Assembly: GCF_900100115.1 (NCBI RefSeq)
Contig: NZ_FNKL01000004.1
Location: 434,001 to 498,000 of the forward strand
Source: Chryseobacterium soldanellicola
Lineage (GTDB): Bacteria; Bacteroidota; Bacteroidia; Flavobacteriales; Weeksellaceae
Length of the DNA stretch: 64,000 nucleotides
Direction: 5' to 3'
Part shown: positions 35,391-45,011 of the stretch, piece by piece
Numbering within the stretch: the stretch's first letter is position 1
How the letters are laid out: each line of letters starts with the position of its first letter
Translations under genes and position numbers: made by a program
Notes under the pieces: model-generated
Seen by the model: only the letters and a program-made list of their open reading frames with translations
What the model was told of the DNA's origin: nothing
Databases searched by the model: none

Positions 35391-36044
35391 TTAAGCTAAT
35401 TTTTGAGAATCTGCAATAAACTGGGCCAATCCGCTGTCTGTCAATGGGTGTTTCAACAAATTCAAGATCGGAGGAAGTGGTGAAGTGATCACATCAGCAC
35501 CGATTTTAGCACAGTCGATAATGTGCATTTGATGACGGATAGAAGCTGCTAAAATTTCAGTTTCATACATATAATTATCAAAAATCAATCTGATTTCCTG
35601 AATTAAATTTAATCCGTCCGTTGAAATATCATCTAATCTTCCCAAGAAAGGAGAAACATAAGTTGCCCCTGCTTTCGCTGCCAAAAGAGCCTGTCCTGCA
35701 GAGAAAATTAAGGTGCAGTTGGTTTTGATCCCTTTATCAGAAAAATATTTTAAAGCTTTGATACCATCTTTGATCATTGGGATTTTCACAACGATATTCG
35801 GGTGGATGGCCGCTAATTCGTCACCTTCTTTAATCATTTCTTCATAAGTTGTCGAAAGAACTTCTGCAGAAATATCTCCGTCTACGATCTCACAAATTGC
35901 TTTGTAGTGATTTCTGATCGCTTCAGCACCCTGAATTCCTTCTTTTGCCATCAATGAAGGATTGGTTGTTACTCCATCAAGAATTCCAAGGTCTTTTGCT
36001 TCTTTGATTTGCTCTAAATTAGCAGTGTCAATAAAAAATTTCAT
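35391..36044 (-). CDS. fsa: fructose-6-phosphate aldolase/transaldolase (Tal subfamily)
   Basis: A 217-residue small transaldolase of the FSA/TalC type. The start [10 protein letters not shown] and the motif GVTTNPSL are family signatures. The Schiff-base lysine is Lys87 in NIVVKIPM, and the later part has [23 protein letters not shown]. It acts in the non-oxidative pentose phosphate pathway or as an aldolase; the distinction cannot be made from sequence alone. Confidence 0.93.
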   Translation of the reverse strand: MKFFIDTANLEQIKEAKDLGILDGVTTNPSLMAKEGIQGAEAIRNHYKAICEIVDGDISAEVLSTTYEEMIKEGDELAAIHPNIVVKIPMIKDGIKALKYFSDKGIKTNCTLIFSAGQALLAAKAGATYVSPFLGRLDDISTDGLNLIQEIRLIFDNYMYETEILAASIRHQMHIIDCAKIGADVITSPLPPILNLLKHPLTDSGLAQFIADSQKLA

Positions 36045-36159
36045 TTGTTTACAGATTTATTTTTACAAAGATAAACATTCCTTTCCGAGTGAGAAATTTT
36101 TAATTTTGGTTAGAAGTCGAAGTATCTCAAATAAAAACAATTTTATAAATTTGTTACTA

Positions 36160-36645
36160 ATGAAAAACCACTTTACGGCTCAATTAGAAATTATCGGCAT
36201 CAATCCTTTTGTTTTTATTCCTGAGAAAATTTTAAATGAAATTTTTGAAGCTTCGGGAAAAAATAAAAGTCCGATTCCTGTGAAAGGAACTGTAAATGGT
36301 AAAGAATTCAAACAAAACCTAATGAAATATTTAGGGGAATGGAGACTTTATATTAATATGATCATGCTAAAAGATTCTCCCAAACGTATTGGCGAGATTA
36401 TTGAAGTTTCTGTGGAGTTTGATGATTCGGACAGAACGGTTTCCATTCATCCTCAATTAGATAAAGCGATCAGAAAAAATCCTGTTGCTCTACGGAATTT
36501 TGAAAACCTTATTCCTTCAAGAAAATTGGAATTGATTCGTTATATTAACAATTTGAAGACAGAAGCCAGTATTCAGAGGAATATTGAAAAAATAATTAAA
36601 CATTTGAAAGGGGAAACAGATTTTTTTGGAAAAAGAATTAATTAA
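36160..36645 (+). CDS. YdeI/OmpD-associated family protein (DUF1905)
   Basis: A 161-residue cytoplasmic protein. The N-terminal half is a DUF1905 domain (FTAQLEIIGINPFVFIPEKI, GTVNGKEF, LGEWRLYINMIML). The C-terminal half is the YdeI/OmpD-associated helical domain (LIPSRKLELIRYINNLKTEA). A much longer frame exists upstream, but the ATG at 36160 is the family-like start. The function is unknown, although some relatives affect resistance to antimicrobial peptides. Confidence 0.88.
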   Translation: MKNHFTAQLEIIGINPFVFIPEKILNEIFEASGKNKSPIPVKGTVNGKEFKQNLMKYLGEWRLYINMIMLKDSPKRIGEIIEVSVEFDDSDRTVSIHPQLDKAIRKNPVALRNFENLIPSRKLELIRYINNLKTEASIQRNIEKIIKHLKGETDFFGKRIN

Positions 36646-36656
36646 TATAAAAACAA

Positions 36657-36690
36657 AGAATCCGGGAAAATTTTCCCGGATTCTTTTTAA
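36657..36690. terminator. bidirectional terminator
   Basis: GAATCCGGGAAAA/TTTTCCCGGATTC stem, perfectly paired, between convergent genes. Confidence 0.9.
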
Positions 36691-37251
36691 CTATGAATTT
36701 AACGCTTTGCTCAATTTTACGGCGTCCTGATTGTTAGGATCATATTGCAGTGATTTAGCAATATGTTCTTTTGCTTTAGCAGGATCACTTTGCTGCTCTG
36801 CAAAGGCAATATAAAAATAGGCATATGCCAGATTTTTCTTATTTTGCTCGATTTCTTCAGGTTTTACAGTTGCAATATACTTTTCATAAGCGATTTTTGC
36901 ATTGGCATCATCTTTAGCAGATTGGTAGGCATAGGCCTGACTGTAATAGGATGGTGCCCAATCCGGTAATAGAACGGATATTTTTTTCCATGTATCAACT
37001 GCATTCGTCCAGTCTGACGCTTCCTGATAGGCTGTAGCAAGCTTTGCCAGCGCATCTGTATCTTTAGGATTGGCCTCAACCTGTTTTTTCAGGGCGTCAA
37101 TTGCTGAATTGGCAGATTGGCTTGCGGCCGCTGTATTAGCTGTATTATTTGTACTGTCTGTCTGGGTTGTTTGTGCGTTAATAAAACTTGCACTTCCCAC
37201 AAGGATTAAACCTGTCAACAGGTTTTTGATATTAATTTTAGCCATTTTCAT
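36691..37251 (-). CDS. secreted tetratricopeptide repeat protein
   Basis: A 186-residue protein with a signal peptide (KINIKNLLTGLILVGSASFI, cleaved near NAQ), a Thr/Ala-rich linker and about three TPR units (LAKLATAYQEASDWTNAVDT, PSYYSQAYAYQSAKDDANA, AYFYIAFAEQQSDPAKAKEH). TPRs mediate protein contacts in the periplasm. The partner is unknown. It is monocistronic. Confidence 0.88.
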   Translation of the reverse strand: MKMAKINIKNLLTGLILVGSASFINAQTTQTDSTNNTANTAAASQSANSAIDALKKQVEANPKDTDALAKLATAYQEASDWTNAVDTWKKISVLLPDWAPSYYSQAYAYQSAKDDANAKIAYEKYIATVKPEEIEQNKKNLAYAYFYIAFAEQQSDPAKAKEHIAKSLQYDPNNQDAVKLSKALNS

Positions 37252-37377
37252 AATCTTACATTTTAATTTTTAATATTACTTTCTAAAATTCAATAATAAT
37301 TCCAGAAAAACGTAAATTTTAGAGTCTTTAAGTTTTTTTTGAAAATATTAACGGATAAAATGTTTTTTTTAGCTTAA

Positions 37378-37409
37378 TTTTTGATTCGTTGCGGTTTGAG
37401 TTATCTTTG
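37378..37409 (+). promoter_or_regulatory. promoter of pepE
   Basis: TTTTTG (37378-37383), N18, TATCTTTG (37402-37409) fits the Bacteroidota consensus, 34 bp before the ATG. Confidence 0.55.
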
Positions 37410-37443
37410 TAAAAACAGCTTTTAATAATTAATAATTTCACAT

Positions 37444-38136
37444 ATGAATATCTTATTAGCATCAACTTCAACACTTTTTGGAGGAGAATATTTACACTAC
37501 TTAAAGGAAGAATTAATTCAATTATATAAAGGAATTGACGAAATTATTTTCGTTCCGTTTGCTAGACCCGGAGGTATTTCCCACGATGATTACACCGCAA
37601 AAGCACGTTCTTTTTTTGAAACAATCAATATTAAAGTAAAAGGGCTTCATGAATTCGAAAATAAGATTGAAGCTTTACATAATGCAAAAGGCTATTTTAC
37701 AGGCGGTGGAAACACGTTTTTATTGGTGAAAACTTTGCATGAAGAAGGTTTAATGTCTGTTTTAAAGCAAAATGTAGAAACCGGAAAACCTTATTTGGGA
37801 TGCAGCGCGGGAAGCAATATCGGCGGACAAAATATGAAAACCACCAACGATATGCCGATCGTTTATCCGCCAAGTTTTGATTGTATGGGATTGGTTCCTT
37901 TTAATTTAAATCCACATTATTTAGACCCGAATCCGGATCTTAAACACAACGGGGAAACGAGGGAAACTAGGATTAAAGAATTTTTAACACAAAATAATAC
38001 AAAAGTTGTCGGGCTTCGTGAAGGAAACTGGATCCGAAGAATTGGTGAAAAAATTACCGTTCAGGGAAGCGAAATGACAAGAATTTTTGAGAAAGATAAA
38101 GAACCTTATGAGATTGAATCGGGTTCTGAATTGTAA
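37444..38136 (+). CDS. pepE: dipeptidase PepE (S51 family)
   Basis: A 230-residue serine dipeptidase that splits Asp-X dipeptides. The catalytic Ser121 is in LGCSAGSNIGG and the TGGGNTF loop (about 86-92) precedes it. The DPNPDLKHNGETRETRI motif is typical. A hairpin follows downstream. Confidence 0.94.
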   Translation: MNILLASTSTLFGGEYLHYLKEELIQLYKGIDEIIFVPFARPGGISHDDYTAKARSFFETINIKVKGLHEFENKIEALHNAKGYFTGGGNTFLLVKTLHEEGLMSVLKQNVETGKPYLGCSAGSNIGGQNMKTTNDMPIVYPPSFDCMGLVPFNLNPHYLDPNPDLKHNGETRETRIKEFLTQNNTKVVGLREGNWIRRIGEKITVQGSEMTRIFEKDKEPYEIESGSEL

Positions 38137-38197
38137 TTGTTATTTTAATTATATTTGAATTAATAAATGTGATTTAGGATCATATAAAAAATGAGAA

Positions 38198-38232
38198 AAT
38201 GCTTCGTGAACATTCGTTTACGAAGCATCTTT
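38198..38232 (+). terminator. terminator of pepE
   Basis: ATGCTTCGT(GAAC) pairs with (GTTT)ACGAAGCAT in a long stem, followed by TTT then A. It lies inside a longer upstream frame of dacB, which argues for the dacB start at 38263. Confidence 0.65.
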
Positions 38233-38262
38233 AAAAGTAATTACAAGATAATAAAAAACTCA

Positions 38263-39636
38263 ATGAAAAAAGCATTTGCCGTTCTGACCTTATCAACGCA
38301 GATATTTTTTGCTCAAAATATTACCCAGAAACTGGATGATGCAACGAAGAATTTAATGAATTCTTCGGGTGCTGTTGCAACCAATTTGTCTTTTTATGTT
38401 ACAGATGAAAGTGGGAATTTAATTTATGATTATCAGGGAAATAAAGGACTTTCTACGGCTTCTACACAAAAAATCTTTACGGCTGCTGCAGCTTTGGAAA
38501 CTTTAGGTAAAAATTATACTTTTAAAACAACTTCAGGCTATTCAGGAAATATTTCTGGAGGAAATTTAAACGGAAATCTTTTTATCAGCTCAAACGGTGA
38601 TCCGACTCTTGGAAGTTGGCGTTACGATGCATATAAGCCGGATATTTTTAAAAAGAAATTAATTGAAGCCATCAAAGTTTCGGGAATTACAAAAATTTCA
38701 GGAGATTTAATTATTGATGATTCTTATTTTGACCATCAGACAATTCCCGGAGGCTGGCCTTGGGATGATTTGGGAAATTACTACGGAGCCGGAATTTGGG
38801 GTGTCAACTGGCGTGAAAACCAATTTGATATTGATATTAACGGAACAGATTTTAAAGATTTTTCTTATCCTCTGGAAGGGGTAAAATGGCTGAATGACCT
38901 GAAAACAGGAGGAAGCTCGGACCAAAGTTTAATTTTCACAGCACCACATTCTGACGTGGCTTTAATTAACGGAACTTTGCCTGAGGGGAAAACGGTGACT
39001 GTTTCGGGGTCAACGCCAAATCCGCCGTTGCAATTGGGTGTGGAAGTAAAACAGTGGCTGAAAGACTCAGGAATTGATTTTTCAGGGAAAGTTGTCACCA
39101 ATTCCCAACTTGAATTGGAAGGAAAGCAAGCATTGGAAGCTCCAAAAAATAATGTAATTTTTACGTATCAGTCGCCAACTTTGGATAAAATTATTTATTG
39201 GTTTTTGAGAAAAAGCATTAACCTTTATGGTGAAGCTTTAATCAAAACGTTAGGAAAAGAGAAAAAAGGAAATCCAAGCTTTAAAAGTGGGGTAGCATAT
39301 CTGAAAGAGTTCTGGAAATCGAAAGGAATTAATGCCAATATGATCAATTTTGCAGACGGAAGCGGGCTTTCACCACAAAATTATGTGGCTGCAAAAGCGG
39401 AAGTTCAGGCTTTACTGTATGCTAAAAAACAGCCTTGGTTTGAAGCCTATTATGACGGTTTTCCAACGCAGGACAACGGCATGAAAATGAAAAGCGGAAC
39501 GATGAAAGACACCAAATCTTTTGCAGGCTATTATACTTCTAAAGATGGAAAAAAATACGTGTTTTCAATCATTATCAATAATTACCAGGGAAGCGGAAGT
39601 GCAGAATTACAGAAAATTCTGAATGTTTTAAAATAA
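38263..39636 (+). CDS. dacB: D-alanyl-D-alanine carboxypeptidase/endopeptidase (PBP4-type)
   Basis: A 457-residue class C low-molecular-mass penicillin-binding protein (S13). A signal peptide (MKKAFAVLTLSTQIFFAQ) precedes SxxK as STQK in STASTQKIFTAAAALE. The second motif is SGLSPQN (SxN) and the third KSGT (MKSGTMKDTKSFAGYY). It trims or cleaves peptidoglycan peptide cross-links in the periplasm. An in-frame ATG at 38191 is rejected because it lies in the pepE terminator and lacks a signal peptide. Confidence 0.93.
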   Translation: MKKAFAVLTLSTQIFFAQNITQKLDDATKNLMNSSGAVATNLSFYVTDESGNLIYDYQGNKGLSTASTQKIFTAAAALETLGKNYTFKTTSGYSGNISGGNLNGNLFISSNGDPTLGSWRYDAYKPDIFKKKLIEAIKVSGITKISGDLIIDDSYFDHQTIPGGWPWDDLGNYYGAGIWGVNWRENQFDIDINGTDFKDFSYPLEGVKWLNDLKTGGSSDQSLIFTAPHSDVALINGTLPEGKTVTVSGSTPNPPLQLGVEVKQWLKDSGIDFSGKVVTNSQLELEGKQALEAPKNNVIFTYQSPTLDKIIYWFLRKSINLYGEALIKTLGKEKKGNPSFKSGVAYLKEFWKSKGINANMINFADGSGLSPQNYVAAKAEVQALLYAKKQPWFEAYYDGFPTQDNGMKMKSGTMKDTKSFAGYYTSKDGKKYVFSIIINNYQGSGSAELQKILNVLK

Positions 39637-39642
39637 ATTATA

Positions 39643-40797
39643 TTGAGAAAATCCATATTTGCCAGATTAAATAACTGGATTATTTTTAGCTTAATGACCA
39701 TTGTGGTATTAACCGTGGTTATTGCATCTACAATTTTGATTAATTTTTTACGTAAAGAAGAGATCAAAAGGGTGGATATTTTGGTGAGCGCAATTAAATT
39801 TCAGCAGGAAGTTACAACGCCGAGTTTGGAAGCTCAGGCTTTGGTGCTCCAGATTTACAGCTCAAACACAACAATTCCGGTTATTATTTTGGATAAAGAT
39901 GATCAGCTTATTGAGCATAAAAACATAGCGCAGGATATTGAAGGAAAGCCAAAAGAAATCGTAGCCCTAGCTAAAAAAATGGCAAAAAACTATCCGCCGA
40001 TCGAGCTGAAATTTTCTAATCAGAATAATCAGTTTGTTTATTATGACAATTCAAAATTATTGAATAATTTACGGTATTCCCCATATATTTTAGGATTTTT
40101 TATTTTGTGCTATTTTCTGTTTTCCTTCTGGTTTTTACGAACAATTAAAAAAACAGATGAAGGTTATCTTTGGGCTGGTTTGGCAAAAGAAACCGCGCAC
40201 CAGATTGGGACTCCATTATCTTCAATGATCGGCTGGATAGAAATAATGAAGCTTGATATGCCTGATTATGAAGGGGTTAGTGAGATTGAAAAAGATATTG
40301 AAAGATTAAGGACGATTTCTGAGAGATTTTCAAAAATTGGTTCGGTTCCTGAGCTGAACGATATGAATTTTAATAAGACCATTCAGGAAAATTATGATTA
40401 TTTAAAGACGAGAGTTTCAAGAAAAATTAATTTTAGCCTGCATCTTCCGACGTATAATATTTTAGTCCCGCACAACAAAATTCTGATGAGCTGGGTGATT
40501 GAAAATTTAGTTAAAAATGCCGTTGATGCCATGAAAGGGGAAGGAACGCTGCAAATGTTTGTTTTTGAAAGAAATAAAAATATTCTGATCGAAGTAAAAG
40601 ATACCGGCAGCGGAATGACCAAGCAACAGGCCGGAAATGCTTTTAAACCAGGTTATTCCACTAAAAAAAGAGGTTGGGGATTGGGATTGTCATTAGCAAA
40701 AAGAGTGGTTAAAGAATATCATAATGGGGATATTAAAATCTCTCAGACCGAAATTGGAAAAGGAACGACCTTTAGAATTATCATTAAAAAAGCTTAA
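39643..40797 (+). CDS. sensor histidine kinase (orphan, TTG start)
   Basis: A 384-residue membrane kinase: transmembrane helices at about 11-36 and 146-166 flank an extracytoplasmic domain. The H-box is His186 in KETAHQIGTPLSSM and the ATPase contains ENLVKNAVDAM, DTGSGM and GWGLGLSLAKRV. It has an unusual TTG start, 6 bp after dacB, which suggests translational coupling with the peptidase. No response regulator is adjacent. Confidence 0.93.
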   Translation: MRKSIFARLNNWIIFSLMTIVVLTVVIASTILINFLRKEEIKRVDILVSAIKFQQEVTTPSLEAQALVLQIYSSNTTIPVIILDKDDQLIEHKNIAQDIEGKPKEIVALAKKMAKNYPPIELKFSNQNNQFVYYDNSKLLNNLRYSPYILGFFILCYFLFSFWFLRTIKKTDEGYLWAGLAKETAHQIGTPLSSMIGWIEIMKLDMPDYEGVSEIEKDIERLRTISERFSKIGSVPELNDMNFNKTIQENYDYLKTRVSRKINFSLHLPTYNILVPHNKILMSWVIENLVKNAVDAMKGEGTLQMFVFERNKNILIEVKDTGSGMTKQQAGNAFKPGYSTKKRGWGLGLSLAKRVVKEYHNGDIKISQTEIGKGTTFRIIIKKA

Positions 40798-40900
40798 AAA
40801 ATATTTTTAATAAACACAGATAGCACAAATATTTTTCACAAATAGCACTATTAAAAAAATGTGAATTTTGTGATTACATTAATGTTATTCGTGTTAAAAT

Positions 40901-40931
40901 AAAAAAGCGAGGAAAATTTCCCCGCTTTTTT
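40901..40931. terminator. bidirectional terminator
   Basis: AAAAAGCG(A)GGAAAATTTCC(C)CGCTTTTT stem between the convergent kinase and M61 genes. Confidence 0.85.
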
Positions 40932-40948
40932 ATTGACATTAATTTTAA

Positions 40949-42805
40949 TTACTTTTTTCCGGTCAGCCACTGGTCCTGCAATTTCTTTTCTGCCGCGGTA
41001 GGATTAGCTTTGAATTGAAGCGTTTCCATTGTCAGCTTATCAAGAATTGCTTTTCCTTTTAAGTCAATTTTATCGGTTTTGTCGCCATTTTTTCTTAAAA
41101 CGGTAACGGTAACATTTTGGCCTTCTTTAATTGTTTTCGAATAATTAATAAAATCCTGAATATTTTTAACATCAATTGTTTTTCCGTCTAATGCAAAAAC
41201 TTCGTCAGTAATTTTAAAGCCGATGCTTTTTGCAAAAGGCGATAATGCCGAGCTTTCATCAAAAACAAAAGTATTGTTTTTCTCGTTAAAACCGGTCTGA
41301 TTCGGATCTTTGATCATCCAAAAAATAGGCGGAGTTTCCTGTTTGCCGATTTCCACACCAACTTGACTTAAGTATTCTGCATAAGGCGTTGGCTGATTTC
41401 CTGCGATGTATTTATTGTAAAAATCTTTAACTTGTGGATAGCCTGTAACGGTTACCAGTTCATCAATTAATTTATCATCTTTAAATGGTTTGTTTTCACC
41501 AAATCTTTGCGATAATTTTCTGATCATATCGCGGTAACCCATTTCACCGTTTGACAATTTTCTCAATTCAATATCAAGACACATGGTCAAAAGTGTCCCT
41601 TTTTCGTAAACATTTCTGTACTGATCTTTGTACTGATCCAGCAAAACATTCTTGCTCATTACCGTAAACGGCATAGTATCATCGTAGTTTTTAGAATTGG
41701 TAATTTTTTCGTTAATTCTTTTCAAGAACTCATTTTTATCAATTAATCCTTCCTGAATCTGGAATAAATTTGCGAAATACTCCGTTCCGCCTTCATACAT
41801 CCAAAGGTGCTGAGACATTTTCGGATCTGCATAATCGAAATAATGAATTTCTTCAGAATGTGTTTTCAAAGGATTCACGGTATGGAAAAACTCGTGAGAA
41901 ACAACGTCTGTAATTGCTTTGTCGATCGCATCTTTAGGCATCATTTCGGGTAAAACAACACTTGTAGATTCGTGATGTTCCAGAGCTCCGAAACCTTTAA
42001 TCTGCGGCCCACCCGTACCTGAAAGATAAAGCAGGATCGCATATTTTTTATTGGTATTCATATCACCCAAAAATTTCTTTTGAGCAATAACCATTTTTTC
42101 TAAATTATCCTTAAAATCCGCAGCTTTATATTTTCCTGTCGGTGAATAAACTCCCAACACAAGATCCATTCCGCCAGCGTTGAAAGTAGTGTAATCAGGC
42201 TTTGTGTACATCAGCGGAGAATCGGTTACTTTAGCATAATTTGCCAATGTAAAAGTATCTGTAGCCTCAGATTTATCCTGATCTACCAAGGCCGTTGTTC
42301 CGTAGAAATCATTCGGTTTCTGAATCACTAACTGATAAGGAACATCCTGCATATTATCGATATAGCCTACAAAACCGTGGGTATTAATCAGATACACTTT
42401 TCCCTGCTCAATATCTGTTCCTGAAGGTGAAAATACAGCTTTATGTTTTGAAGCATCCATTTCTTCGTCAAAACTGTCGTTTACCAGATAGGTAACTTTG
42501 CTTAAATTCTGAGCATTTTTAAGCGAATAAGAATTATCATTGATTTTTGTGAAAGTCAATTCTTTTCCTTTATTGTCTAAAAATTTGATTCCTTCTACAA
42601 ATCTTCCGTAATCATCTACAGAATACGTTCCGGGAACAGTTTTCGGAAAATGGAATTTTATATCGCCTGATTTCATTTTAGGAAATTCCATTGTTACCGC
42701 CACTTTATCGTCTTTTACATTAACAAGATCGATCGTGGTCTTTATCGACTGAGCGTTGACCAAAACGGCAGTTAAAACGCCTAAACTTAGTGCTATTTTT
42801 TTCAT
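40949..42805 (-). CDS. M61 family metallopeptidase with PDZ domain
   Basis: A 618-residue secreted peptidase (signal MKKIALSLGVLTAVLVNAQ; a longer frame to 42886 gives no signal). The N-terminal beta domain is followed by the zinc site HEFFH (VVSHEFFHTVNPL) and a downstream Glu (WMYEGGTEYFANLF). Near the C-terminus lies a PDZ domain (FAKSIGFKITDEVFALDGKT). Glycyl-aminopeptidase-like relatives cleave N-terminal glycine, but the substrate here is unproven. Confidence 0.92.
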   Translation of the reverse strand: MKKIALSLGVLTAVLVNAQSIKTTIDLVNVKDDKVAVTMEFPKMKSGDIKFHFPKTVPGTYSVDDYGRFVEGIKFLDNKGKELTFTKINDNSYSLKNAQNLSKVTYLVNDSFDEEMDASKHKAVFSPSGTDIEQGKVYLINTHGFVGYIDNMQDVPYQLVIQKPNDFYGTTALVDQDKSEATDTFTLANYAKVTDSPLMYTKPDYTTFNAGGMDLVLGVYSPTGKYKAADFKDNLEKMVIAQKKFLGDMNTNKKYAILLYLSGTGGPQIKGFGALEHHESTSVVLPEMMPKDAIDKAITDVVSHEFFHTVNPLKTHSEEIHYFDYADPKMSQHLWMYEGGTEYFANLFQIQEGLIDKNEFLKRINEKITNSKNYDDTMPFTVMSKNVLLDQYKDQYRNVYEKGTLLTMCLDIELRKLSNGEMGYRDMIRKLSQRFGENKPFKDDKLIDELVTVTGYPQVKDFYNKYIAGNQPTPYAEYLSQVGVEIGKQETPPIFWMIKDPNQTGFNEKNNTFVFDESSALSPFAKSIGFKITDEVFALDGKTIDVKNIQDFINYSKTIKEGQNVTVTVLRKNGDKTDKIDLKGKAILDKLTMETLQFKANPTAAEKKLQDQWLTGKK

Positions 42806-42891
42806 TGAGTTTAAATTATAGTTAAATAGTTGCTTAAAAATTGATTTTGTTACGAAAAGCTGTATTAAACTTTTCTTAAAATTCAAATAAA

Positions 42892-42925
42892 TAAAAAGGC
42901 AACCGATATTTCACGATGTTGCCTT
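42892..42925 (-). terminator. terminator of the M1 peptidase gene
   Basis: AAGGCAAC pairs with GTTGCCTT; the minus-strand product ends in T-rich sequence. Confidence 0.75.
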
Positions 42926-42934
42926 CATTTTTAA

Positions 42935-44566
42935 TTACTGTGCTTTTTTATAATTGATGTAATAATTCTTGTTAAACTGTACCGGACTTCCTTTTTTAAG
43001 CTTTACCGTTTGCCAGCTTTCGGTTGGATTGATGGTTTGTTCGCCATCAATTCTGATTGGTAATTTTAAATTTTTAACACCATTTATATAACGGAATTTT
43101 AATTCTTCACCTTTCTGAATATATTCCAACGTCGGAATATTTGTTGATCTTAAATATTGATTAAAAACGCTTGAAAAATCAATTCCCGATTTTTTTGAAA
43201 TATAATCTTCAACTTGTTTTGTAGTAACCGTTTGATGATAAAAATCTTTATTCAAACCTCTTAAAATCTGCCTGAATTTTTCATCATTATTAATAACCTG
43301 GCGAATCGTATGAATCATGCTTGCGCCTTTTGGGTACATATCGCCGCTGCCTTCTTTCTTTACGCCGTATTTTCCGATAATAGGATTGTCATTTGCGATA
43401 AGATTCCGAATTCCAATGGCGTAAATATCAGCAGATTTTTTGTCCATATATTTTTCGGTGAAAAGTACTTCAGAATAATTTGTAAAACTCTCATGAATCC
43501 ACATATCAGCCTGATCTTTTGCTGTAATATTGTTGGCGAACCATTCATGACCGCTTTCGTGGATGATGATAAAATCCCAGTTCAGACCGACTCCTGTTCC
43601 TGATAAATCTCTTCCGAGATATCCATTTTGGTAGCCGTTTCCATAAGCCACGCTGCTTTGGTGCTCCATGCCTAAATAAGGTGCATCAACAAGCTTGTAA
43701 GAATCTTCATAAAAAGGATACGGACCAAACCAATATTCAAATGCCGAAAGCATTGGTTTTACCTGTTGAAACTGTTTTTTTGCCTTATCTAAATTATAAT
43801 CCAGCACCCAATAATCCAAATCCAAGGTTCCTTTTTCTCCTTTAAAAGCATCTTTGAAATTCACATATTTTCCAATATTCGGAATAATAGAATAGGTATT
43901 GATCGGATTTTTAACCTGCCACGTATAAGTTGTTTTATCACCCTCAGTTTTTTTATCGATCAGCCTTCCGTTTCCTACGCCTACAAGGTCTTTTGGCGTA
44001 ATAATTTTCATAATAACTCCATTATCAGGCTCGTCGCTCCAGATATCTTTTGTCGGAAGCCAGATTGAAGCTCCGACAGCTTCATCTGCAACGCTCATCC
44101 AAGGATTTCCTTTTTCATCCTGGGTAAAAATCCAGCCGCCGTCCCAGGGCGCATTTTTAGCAATGGTCGGATTTCCGGAATAGGCAATATTGATAGTATA
44201 TTTTTCTCCTTTTTTGAAGTTTTTGTTTGATTTAATCCAGATAAAATCACCGTCCTGCTTAGATTCTGCCATTGGAAAGCTGGCTTCTACTTTATCCGCT
44301 TTCATCGGCTGTAGCAAATCGATCTGGAAAGTCGGATTAGCAACATCTTTAATGATTTCAAAGCTTATTGTATTGGTTCCTTTGATGCTTTTTTCAGCAA
44401 AATTAGGCTCAACGGATAAGTCATACTTTTTAACGTCCCAAAAATTCCGGAATTCGGTATTAGAACCTTTTAAGGTATCTTGTTTTGTATAAACTTTATT
44501 TTTTTCGAAGAGTTGCCCGAAAACCAATCCTGAAGCCAACAAAAGTGAATATGACAGCTTTTTCAT
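42935..44566 (-). CDS. M1 family aminopeptidase
   Basis: A 543-residue secreted metallopeptidase. The signal peptide is MKKLSYSLLLASGLVFGQ. The substrate-binding motif is LGMEHQSSVAYG, and the zinc site HExxH with a downstream Glu is in IIHESGHEWFANNI and WIHESFTNYSEVLF. The domain layout matches Bacteroidota M1 peptidases. It removes N-terminal residues from peptides in the periplasm. The next downstream gene, M61, is separated by a terminator. Confidence 0.94.
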   Translation of the reverse strand: MKKLSYSLLLASGLVFGQLFEKNKVYTKQDTLKGSNTEFRNFWDVKKYDLSVEPNFAEKSIKGTNTISFEIIKDVANPTFQIDLLQPMKADKVEASFPMAESKQDGDFIWIKSNKNFKKGEKYTINIAYSGNPTIAKNAPWDGGWIFTQDEKGNPWMSVADEAVGASIWLPTKDIWSDEPDNGVIMKIITPKDLVGVGNGRLIDKKTEGDKTTYTWQVKNPINTYSIIPNIGKYVNFKDAFKGEKGTLDLDYWVLDYNLDKAKKQFQQVKPMLSAFEYWFGPYPFYEDSYKLVDAPYLGMEHQSSVAYGNGYQNGYLGRDLSGTGVGLNWDFIIIHESGHEWFANNITAKDQADMWIHESFTNYSEVLFTEKYMDKKSADIYAIGIRNLIANDNPIIGKYGVKKEGSGDMYPKGASMIHTIRQVINNDEKFRQILRGLNKDFYHQTVTTKQVEDYISKKSGIDFSSVFNQYLRSTNIPTLEYIQKGEELKFRYINGVKNLKLPIRIDGEQTINPTESWQTVKLKKGSPVQFNKNYYINYKKAQ

Positions 44567-44710
44567 TTACAATTTAATTAATCTTTCCAAAAATAGAAAA
44601 TTAATCCGTAGCAAAATTGAGAAAAGCTAAAAATGTAGAAAAGGGTTTTAATCAAATATAAAAACGTAAAGCTTTTTTATTATTAATTACACATTACTTA
44701 TTATCCATAT

Positions 44711-44782
44711 CTAGGAGCTATTCCCGCTTTCCGTTACAATCTTTTTTTTCAAAAAAGGATTTTCTCTGCAATCGGGGCTAGG
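44711..44782. repeat. intergenic dispersed element (CTAG...CTAG type)
   Basis: This stretch runs CTAGGAGCTATTCCCGC ... ATCGGGGCTAGG, with an AT-rich centre containing CTTTTTTTTCAAAAAAGGAT. It matches the TAGCCCCGAT/GCGGGAATAGCTC element found in the intergenic regions of many Flavobacteriia. No coding potential is seen. Confidence 0.55.
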
Positions 44783-44844
44783 TATTTGTTATCTTTTTCA
44801 ATATTTGTCATAATAATTAATACATTAAGTTTGCCATACACTTT

Positions 44845-44958
44845 GTCATCCTGAAAGGATCTTAACAGTTAAAAAAGATGGGTTATTCTAAAAACTTAAT
44901 GAAGTGCTTCGTCGCTCCTGAACCTCGTTCACAAACCTTCAGTCCTGTCTGCATTGAC
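44845..44958. repeat. GTCAT-type repeat fragment
   Basis: TTTGTCATCCTGAAAGGATCT (written here as TTTGTCATCC then TGAAAGGATCT) begins a 110-bp stretch ending CTGCATTGACAAAA. It resembles the dispersed GTCAT repeat inside prmC. Together with the element at 44711 it fills most of the 445-bp gap between the M1 and tatC genes; the rest shows nothing. Confidence 0.4.
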
Positions 44959-44986
44959 AAAAAATCCCGCAGAAAATCCACGGGAA
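44959..44986 (-). terminator. terminator of tatC
   Basis: ATTCCCGTGG...GCGGGAT stem with a minus-strand T6 run. Confidence 0.75.
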
Positions 44987-45011
44987 TATATTGTAAGTTT
45001 AAAATCTAAAA

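Noticed and set aside
35962..36159. Upstream extension of the YdeI-like gene
   Set aside because: The extension overlaps the antisense of the transaldolase start, and its residues do not match the DUF1905 N-terminus, so 36160 is used.
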